Assembly (NCBI RefSeq): GCF_900156895.1
Contig: NZ_FTPD01000045.1
Span: 318,997 to 382,996, forward strand
Source of the DNA: Mesorhizobium prunaredense
GTDB taxonomy: Bacteria; Pseudomonadota; Alphaproteobacteria; Rhizobiales; Rhizobiaceae
Direction: 5' to 3'
Length of the DNA stretch: 64,000 nt
Part shown: one piece after another, positions 58,831 through 64,000 of the stretch
Layout of the letters: each line of letters starts with the position of its first letter
How positions within the stretch are numbered: position 1 is the stretch's first letter
Translations under genes and position numbers: made by a program
Notes under the pieces: model-generated
What the model was told of the DNA's origin: nothing
The model's input: only the letters and a program-made list of their open reading frames with translations
Database searches by the model: none

Positions 58831-58895
58831 CAATTGTGCTCACGCGGCAAAATGGTCCAGGCGGCATAGCAACTCGGCTGGCCGCTGTCACCCTT

Positions 58896-58940
58896 CCCCC
58901 ATCCAATCGGCCCCCATGCAATCGGCCCCCATGCAATCGG
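58896..58940. repeat. Three-copy 15-bp tandem repeat upstream of glyS
   Basis: CCCCCATGCAATCGG at 58911-58925 and 58926-58940, and a one-base variant (CCCCCATCCAATCGG) at 58896-58910. It lies about 65-110 bp upstream of the glyS start, within the 432-bp glyQ-glyS gap, which otherwise holds no gene I can support. Confidence 0.85.
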
Positions 58941-59262
58941 CGCATCTGCCGACGATTGCCAAAATATTCCGCTGCCTGTCGGGTCGAAGCGGGGTCATCC
59001 GTCCTTGGGTCAAAGATCTCCATGAACCGAACGCAGCGCTGAAGCGACCAACGCTCAGGCAGAGAACTATTGGCTGAACGACTATGAAGACGGCATCGAC
59101 ATTCCTGCAGATCCTCGCGCTCAGCGCCTGTTTTGCGGCGCAGGCTCATGGCACGTTCACGATGCCTGGCGTTAGACAAGCGCTGCGGACAATGGCTGGC
59201 TCCAGCGGCCAAGGCGTATTGCCAATCAGCGCTTCAGTCGAAATCGCAAACAACCTCTGGAG

Positions 59263-60291
59263 CTAAGCCGCCAGACCACCCGCCTGCGTCAGCAAAAACG
59301 CCTCGCCGCAGGCTTTCGCCAGATTGCGCACCCGCAAGATGTAGCTCTGCCGCTCGGTGACCGAAATCACGCCGCGCGCGTCGAGCAGGTTGAAGACGTG
59401 GCTGGCCTTGATGCATTGGTCGTAGGCGGGAAATACCAGGCGGTGGTTCGCATCCCCCTTGAGGGGGTGGCCGGACGAAGTCTGGCCGGGAGCGGTCGCT
59501 GGGACCTTACTTGCGGTGCCTTCTGTGGCAACCCCCTCTGCCCGCTCCGCGGGCATCTCCCCCTCGAGGGGGGAGAAAGGCGCGCCGGCAGCGAGCAGCG
59601 CCTTGCACTCGGCTTCGGCGTCCTCGAAGTGCCGAAGCAGCATCGCGGTGTTGGCGAATTCGAAATTGTGCCGCGAATATTCCTGCTCGGCCTGCAGGAA
59701 GACCTCGCCATAGGTCACCTTGTCGGCGCCGTCGCGGCCGTTGAAGTTGAGGTCGTAGACATTGTCGACGCCCTGCACATACATGGCCAGCCGCTCCAGC
59801 CCGTAGGTGAGCTCGCCCGCCACCGGCGCGCATTCGATGCCGCAGACCTGCTGGAAATAGGTGAACTGCGACACTTCCATGCCGTCGCACCAGCACTCCC
59901 AGCCCAGCCCCCAGGCGCCGAGCGTCGGGCTTTCCCAGTCGTCCTCGACGAAGCGGATGTCATGCAGAAGCGGATCGACGCCGATGGCCGCCAGCGAGCC
60001 GAGATAAAGTTCCTGCAGATTAGGCGGGTTCGGCTTCAGGATCACCTGGTACTGGTAATAGTGCTGCAGCCGGTTCGGATTCTCGCCGTAGCGCCCGTCC
60101 TTGGGCCGGCGCGAAGGCTGCACATAGGCCGCGTTCCAGCGCTTTGGCCCCAGCGCGCGCAAGGTCGTCGCCGGGTGGAACGTGCCGGCGCCGACTTCCA
60201 TGTCATAGGGTTGGAGAACGACGCAGCCATAGTCCGCCCAGTAGTTATGCAAGGTCAGGATCAGCCCCTGGAACGAGCGGCTGGGATGCAT
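59263..60291 (-). CDS. glyQ: Glycyl-tRNA synthetase alpha subunit with a translated insertion
   Basis: A 342-residue Gly[61 protein letters not shown] and the C-terminal [17 protein letters not shown] are typical. Between [10 protein letters not shown] and [20 protein letters not shown] about 44 residues (238-281) are foreign, starting FSPLEGEM and ending HPLKGDA. Related proteins have only a few residues here. ATG 60291 is the family start. With GlyS it charges tRNA-Gly; the two genes are separated by 432 bp. Confidence 0.95.
   Translation of the reverse strand: MHPSRSFQGLILTLHNYWADYGCVVLQPYDMEVGAGTFHPATTLRALGPKRWNAAYVQPSRRPKDGRYGENPNRLQHYYQYQVILKPNPPNLQELYLGSLAAIGVDPLLHDIRFVEDDWESPTLGAWGLGWECWCDGMEVSQFTYFQQVCGIECAPVAGELTYGLERLAMYVQGVDNVYDLNFNGRDGADKVTYGEVFLQAEQEYSRHNFEFANTAMLLRHFEDAEAECKALLAAGAPFSPLEGEMPAERAEGVATEGTASKVPATAPGQTSSGHPLKGDANHRLVFPAYDQCIKASHVFNLLDARGVISVTERQSYILRVRNLAKACGEAFLLTQAGGLAA
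59450..59580. repeat. Coding palindromic element, degenerate copy (in glyQ)
   Basis: About 130 bp with ends CATCCCCCTTGAGGGGGTGG (59451 on) and CATCTCCCCCTCGAGGGGGG (about 59554 on), and an inner ACCCCCTCTGCCCGCTCCGC. It is clearly of the same family as the two glyS elements, but the ends no longer match perfectly. It is translated as GlyQ residues 238-281. Confidence 0.85.
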
Positions 60292-60361
60292 ATGGGCTGG
60301 GATATCAACTGTCACGGCGGCCTCGACGGAGCGGCGGAATGCGGCACCTGCTGGATGAGGC

Positions 60362-60402
60362 CGCATGATCTTGTCCGAAAAGTCTGCAACTTTTCGGGAT
60401 CA
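60362..60402. repeat. Dispersed R2-like palindrome between glyQ and the TPR gene
   Basis: TGATC..CCGAAAAGT-CTGC-AACTTTTCGG..GATCA pattern. It lies upstream of glyQ and 40 bp from the TPR gene stop, so it may end that transcript. Confidence 0.65.
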
Positions 60403-60441
60403 GGCTCTAGAGCGCCGCCCGCCAAGCGTCAAGGCAAAGGG

Positions 60442-62217
60442 TCAGCCCTTCGGCGCGGGCGCCGGTTCGGGCTTGACCTTCGGGGTTTCCTGCGCCGTGT
60501 TGGATACGATCGGCGGCAGGCCCTTCAGCAGTTTCTGCTGCAAGGCGGCGAGCACGCCGGGATCCGGCTTCAGGTCGCGGGCCTGGTTCCACTGGAAGGT
60601 GGCTTCCAGCCTGCGGCCGACGCGCCAATAGGCATCGCCGAGGTGATCGTTGAGCACCGGATCCTCCGGCTTCAGCGACACGGCACGCTCCATTTCGCGC
60701 ACAGCGTCTTCAAACCTGCCCATGCGGAAATAGGCCCAGCCCAGCGAATCGACGATGTAGCCGTCGCTCGGCCTGAGCTCGACGGCCTTCTGGATCATCT
60801 GAAGGCCCTCCTCGAGGTTGATGTTCATGTCCACCCAGGAATAGCCGAGATAGTTCAGAACCTGCGGCTGGTCGGGGAACAATTCCAGCGCCTTGCGGAA
60901 ATTCGGCTCGGCCTTCGGCCACTCCTTCAGCCGCTCATAGGCGATGCCGCGCTGGTAGAAAATGTTCCAGTCGGCGCGGGTCGGGGTCTTCAGCACCGCC
61001 ACCGCCTTGTCATAGAGATCGGCTGCGGAGCGGAAATCCTCCTTCGAGGCATAGACGCCACCGAGCGCCTGATAGGCGCGCATGTCGCCGGGATGCGCTT
61101 CGACTAGGGCCTTCAGATGGGCGATGGCCTCGTCATAGCGGTCGAGATCGGCAAGGTTGAGGCCGAGCTGCAGTTCCGAAAGCGCCTTCAGCGGCGAACT
61201 GGCCGGGATGCGGCGATAGAAGGCGATGGCGCCCTCGCCGTCCTTCAACTGCTCGGAAACGGCGGCGAGTTGGACGAGGGCCGCGTCGCTGTCGGGCCTC
61301 AGTGCCAAGGCATATTGCAGATACAGGCGGACGAACGGCTCGCCGCCGCCGCGATTGAGCGCGGTGGCGAGATCGAGCAGAATTTCCGAGGCGCCGTCGG
61401 ACGGGCCGGCAACGAAGGGTTCGACCTTCTCGCCCTTGGTGATCCTGTCGCGAAGCGCTGATATCTCGACCTTGCCGGGTGCAAATGCCTCGGCCTGATC
61501 GAGCACGGACAGCGCCTTGTCCTTGTCGCCCTTGCGGGCAAGGAAGGAGGCATAGGCCTGGGCGTTGCGCATCCAGGTTTCGGGCGCGGCGCTACCGGTT
61601 GCGGTGTCCTGCAAGGTGGCGGCGTAGATCGCATCCGCATTTTCGGGCAGGCCCGACGCATCGGCGATCAGCGCGCGATGGAAGGATTTGAAGAGGCCGA
61701 ACCAGTCCGGGCCCTGCAGCTTGTCGATGGAGGCCATGGCCTCGCCGGGGTCGCCGGCGCCCTGCTTGGCCCAGCCGGTCATGACGCCGGAGATCAGCCG
61801 GTCGAGGTCGGATTCGAGCGAAAGCTTGAGCCAGTACTCGGCCTTGGAAAAGTCCTTCTTGTGAAAGGAACCGACGGCCAGCGCCAGGCGCGAGAACCGC
61901 TCGACGTCGGGAACCGTCTTGAGCTTGTCGGCGTAGACCAGGGATTCTTCGAAGCGTCCCTGCGCGATCAGCGACAGCATCAGGCTTTGCTGCAACGAGG
62001 TGTCACCGGGAGCGAAGGCGAGCGCCTGCTTGTAGTAGGCGATGGCGCTGTCGAGATCATTGTCGCCTTCGGCGACCCGCGCGGCAAGATAGGCCCCCGA
62101 GAACGACGTGATATTGACTGGCGCGGTGGTCTCTTTGGCGTAGGCGGGCAGACCGGAGACCGCCATGCCCGTCACAATTACCAGCCCTGTCAGCCAGCGC
62201 GCACATCCTTGCCGCAT
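60442..62217 (-). CDS. Exported tetratricopeptide-repeat protein
   Basis: A 591-residue protein with a signal peptide (RWLTGLVIVTGMAVSGLPAYA) and about ten TPR units, e.g. [20 protein letters not shown] near the front and WAYFRMGRFEDAVREMERAV near the end. ATG 62217 with AAAGGG ahead is preferred over 62241. It is probably a periplasmic or inner-membrane-bound scaffold. No partner is apparent. A short Pro/Lys tail ends the chain. Confidence 0.88.
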   Translation of the reverse strand: MRQGCARWLTGLVIVTGMAVSGLPAYAKETTAPVNITSFSGAYLAARVAEGDNDLDSAIAYYKQALAFAPGDTSLQQSLMLSLIAQGRFEESLVYADKLKTVPDVERFSRLALAVGSFHKKDFSKAEYWLKLSLESDLDRLISGVMTGWAKQGAGDPGEAMASIDKLQGPDWFGLFKSFHRALIADASGLPENADAIYAATLQDTATGSAAPETWMRNAQAYASFLARKGDKDKALSVLDQAEAFAPGKVEISALRDRITKGEKVEPFVAGPSDGASEILLDLATALNRGGGEPFVRLYLQYALALRPDSDAALVQLAAVSEQLKDGEGAIAFYRRIPASSPLKALSELQLGLNLADLDRYDEAIAHLKALVEAHPGDMRAYQALGGVYASKEDFRSAADLYDKAVAVLKTPTRADWNIFYQRGIAYERLKEWPKAEPNFRKALELFPDQPQVLNYLGYSWVDMNINLEEGLQMIQKAVELRPSDGYIVDSLGWAYFRMGRFEDAVREMERAVSLKPEDPVLNDHLGDAYWRVGRRLEATFQWNQARDLKPDPGVLAALQQKLLKGLPPIVSNTAQETPKVKPEPAPAPKG

Positions 62218-62677
62218 CGTATCCCTTTCAGTCAAAGCCATGCCCACGTCAGCGGGATCGCCGTAGACTCGATCTTTTCCAAGCAAAGCATGGCCTTTTT
62301 GCGGTGAGGCTTCAACCCGGCCCGAATTCACAATCGGGTAATGCGATTAAAAACCACGCGGAAAGGCGCCCAACTGCGACCGTCGACCGCGCTTTTGCCG
62401 GGCTGACGCGCGCCGGCCTGTCCTGCAGCAGCACCGGCGCCGCGATGCCGTAAGCTATCCGTAAGCGGCGGCCGGCGAAAGTTTCCGCGGCGCTGCTGAA
62501 GAGCGCGTGGTCATTTTCATGATCTCGACAGTTTGCCGGGCGCACTGACGGTCACGGAGCCCTGCCCTACATCCTCACCATGCTGCTGCGGAACGTGCAC
62601 GATTTCACCGCCGCAATGGTTCATCGGGGAAGACCAAAATGACGGGCGGGCGCCGTGCCGGCCGCCGGCGGGGTGCC
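62218..62677. other. Gene-free interval between the TPR and ispB genes
   Basis: About 460 bp. Short readings on either strand lack family likeness or ribosome sites. It holds the TPR gene promoter (minus strand) and the 3' flank of ispB. No repeat or strong hairpin was recognised. Confidence 0.4.
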
Positions 62678-63694
62678 TCAGTTCACCCGGCTGATGCAGA
62701 AATCGATGACGTCGAGCAGCGCCGATTTCTGCGGCGTCGCTTCGAGCGGCGCCAGCGCGTCGCGGGCGATCTCGCCGAAATGGCCGGCGCGCCCGATGGT
62801 GTCGGCGATAGCGCCGTGGCGGGTCATCAACCCGATCGCCTTTTCCAGCCCGGCGTCATCGGTGACATTGTCCTCGATGGCGCGCTTCCAGAAGCTGCGT
62901 TCGGCCTTGGTGCCGCGCCGGTAGGCGAGGATCACCGGCAGCGTCACCTTGCCTTCGCGAAAGTCGTCGCCGACATTCTTGCCCAGATCCTTGCTGGTGC
63001 CGCCATAATCCAGCGCATCGTCGATCAGCTGGAAGGCAAGGCCGAGATTCATGCCATAGGAGCGCAGCGCCGCGCGATCGTTTCGCGTCGCCTGGGCGAT
63101 GACCGGACCGACCTCGGCGGCGGCCGAGAACAGGGCAGCGGTCTTGGCCTTGATCACCGCGAAATGCTCATCCTCCGTGGTTTCGAGGTTCTTGGCGGCC
63201 GCGAGCTGCATCACCTCGCCCTCGGCAATGATCGAGGCAGCGCTGGACAGGATGTCGAGCGCTTCCAGCGAACCGACATCGACCATCATGCGGAAAGCCT
63301 GGCCGAGCAGGAAATCGCCGACCAGCACACTCGCCTGGTTGCCCCAGATCATGCGGGCGGTCTTCTTGCCGCGCCGCATGCCGCTCTCGTCGACGACATC
63401 GTCGTGGAGGAGCGTGGCGGTGTGCATGAACTCGACTGATGTGGCGAGCTTGACATGGCCCTCGCCGGAATAGCCGAACATCTGCGCTGAGGCGAGCGTC
63501 AGCATCGGCCTCAGCCGCTTGCCACCCGAAGAGATCAGGTGGTTGGCAATCTCCGGGATCATCTCGACGTCGGAACCGGCCTTCGACAGGATCAATTTGT
63601 TGACGCGCCCCATATCGGCCGAAGTCAGGTCGATGAGATCCTTAATGGAGGCGGCTTCCCGCTTTCCGTTTTCGATGTTGAGAACGACACCCAC
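62678..63694 (-). CDS. ispB: Polyprenyl (octaprenyl/decaprenyl) diphosphate synthase
   Basis: A 338-residue trans-prenyltransferase: first Asp motif ATLLHDDVVDESGMRRGKKT, second GLAFQLIDDALDYGGTSKDL, and GGKRLRPMLTLASAQMFGYS. It makes the ubiquinone side chain from IPP/FPP, linking the MEP genes here to ubiA. The start is taken as GTG 63694 because GGGAG stands 6 bases before it; the longer ORF from 63820 has no family likeness at its front. Confidence 0.94.
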   Translation of the reverse strand: MGVVLNIENGKREAASIKDLIDLTSADMGRVNKLILSKAGSDVEMIPEIANHLISSGGKRLRPMLTLASAQMFGYSGEGHVKLATSVEFMHTATLLHDDVVDESGMRRGKKTARMIWGNQASVLVGDFLLGQAFRMMVDVGSLEALDILSSAASIIAEGEVMQLAAAKNLETTEDEHFAVIKAKTAALFSAAAEVGPVIAQATRNDRAALRSYGMNLGLAFQLIDDALDYGGTSKDLGKNVGDDFREGKVTLPVILAYRRGTKAERSFWKRAIEDNVTDDAGLEKAIGLMTRHGAIADTIGRAGHFGEIARDALAPLEATPQKSALLDVIDFCISRVN

Positions 63695-63856
63695 GACAAA
63701 CTCCCGTCTTATGTCACGCGCACGACGGCACCCCGATACCGCCGCAGACTCTAGGGCGCTACCCACGGGCACGGCAAGAGGCGATTTGGCGCGGTCGAGG
63801 TGGCGACGGAAGCCACCCACGTTTACATAGACGCTGCAACCTGCGAGTTTCTTCCT

Positions 63857-64000
63857 ATGATAGAGCTTATCCGCACCAACGACGCCGTGATCATCTCCTT
63901 TGTCGAATCGCTGATGCGCGATGCCGGCATCGGCTGTTTCGTCGCCGACCAGAACATGAGCGTGCTCGACGGTTCGATCGGCATCCTGCCCAGGCGCATC
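63857..64000 (+). CDS. DUF2007 family protein (3' end outside window)
   Basis: The first 48 codons, MIELIRTNDAVIISFVESLM then IGCFVADQNMSVLDGSIGIL, match the small DUF2007 signal-transducing-like family. It is divergent from ispB. The gene runs off the window. Confidence 0.85.
   Translation, partial: MIELIRTNDAVIISFVESLMRDAGIGCFVADQNMSVLDGSIGILPRRI

Noticed and set aside
58896-58940. Tandem repeats as a CRISPR array
   Set aside because: Units are 15 bp, directly adjacent and without spacers; no cas genes are near. The repeats at 9020, 11147 and 20883 fail the same way.
59084-59266. A 60-codon plus-strand ORF with a signal-peptide-like start between glyS and glyQ
   Set aside because: The first 25 residues look like a signal, but the rest has no pattern, there is no clear ribosome site, and a shifted frame looks equally coding-like. 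I could not support it as a gene.
62312-62545. A 77-codon minus-strand ORF upstream of the TPR gene
   Set aside because: No ribosome site, no recognisable domain, and composition typical of non-coding GC-rich sequence.

Overview
The window looks like core chromosome of a high-GC alphaproteobacterium of the Hyphomicrobiales, most likely Mesorhizobium or a close relative. This rests on three things: the aa3 oxidase cluster ctaC-ctaD-ctaB-coxF-ctaG-ctaE-DUF983-SURF1 running into ispH-thrB-rnhA, the separate glyQ/glyS genes, and several families of short palindromic repeats between genes. The genus is an inference from gene content, not from a search. No rRNA, tRNA, CRISPR array, transposase or prophage was seen.

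Layout. 1-2078 is the 3' part of a membrane PAS-GGDEF-EAL regulator with a degenerate GGDEF motif. 2354-8197 is accessory: DoxX, an MpaB-like oxygenase, a DUF4242 protein and its divergent LysR regulator, then a decayed block (LysR stump, NTF2-like gene with an in-frame stop, methyltransferase tail), then a lytic transglycosylase. 8326-11135 holds yqgE, a DsbD-like secreted protein, a one-Cys peroxiredoxin and a DUF2938 membrane protein. 11172-20503 is one long minus-strand run: terminal oxidase subunits, haem O synthase and assembly factors, followed by ispH, thrB and rnhA, many joined by ATGA overlaps. 20869-24319 carries an IalB-like protein, tldD, an orphan AbrB antitoxin and an Xre/RES toxin-antitoxin pair. 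24405-33550 is a minus-strand isoprenoid/RNA-modification/DNA-repair block (HDAC-like, xseB, DUF2277, pirin, dxs, tlyA, RNA uracil methyltransferase) interrupted by a GFA protein and an azoR/LysR pair.

33764-35751 is a TetR/MFS efflux-type pair with three clear operators between the genes. 35812-44070 holds ribB (RibBX type), aroC, a phosphatase, fabI and a DnaJ-like gene, interleaved with accessory or decayed genes (DUF1344, VOC remnant, LuxR-HTH remnant, frameshifted DUF1194, an unknown membrane protein). 44168-55691 contains a surface lipoprotein, pdxH, an orphan RHH antitoxin, fatty-acid oxidation genes, a GH25 hydrolase, purD, ubiA, a DUF6101 protein, a GlcD-like flavoprotein and a Sua5 protein. 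55883-64000 has a small secreted protein, glyS, glyQ, a TPR protein, ispB and the start of a DUF2007 gene.

The most striking observation is that both subunit genes of glycyl-tRNA synthetase carry translated palindromic insertions: two in glyS and one, more degenerate, in glyQ. The two glyS copies have perfect 24-bp inverted ends, lie in opposite orientations, and are both read in the same open frame. Other repeats supply the last codons or stops of SURF1, aroC and rnhA. A second theme is decay: at least six gene remnants sit in otherwise conserved neighbourhoods, and two antitoxin genes have no toxin partner.
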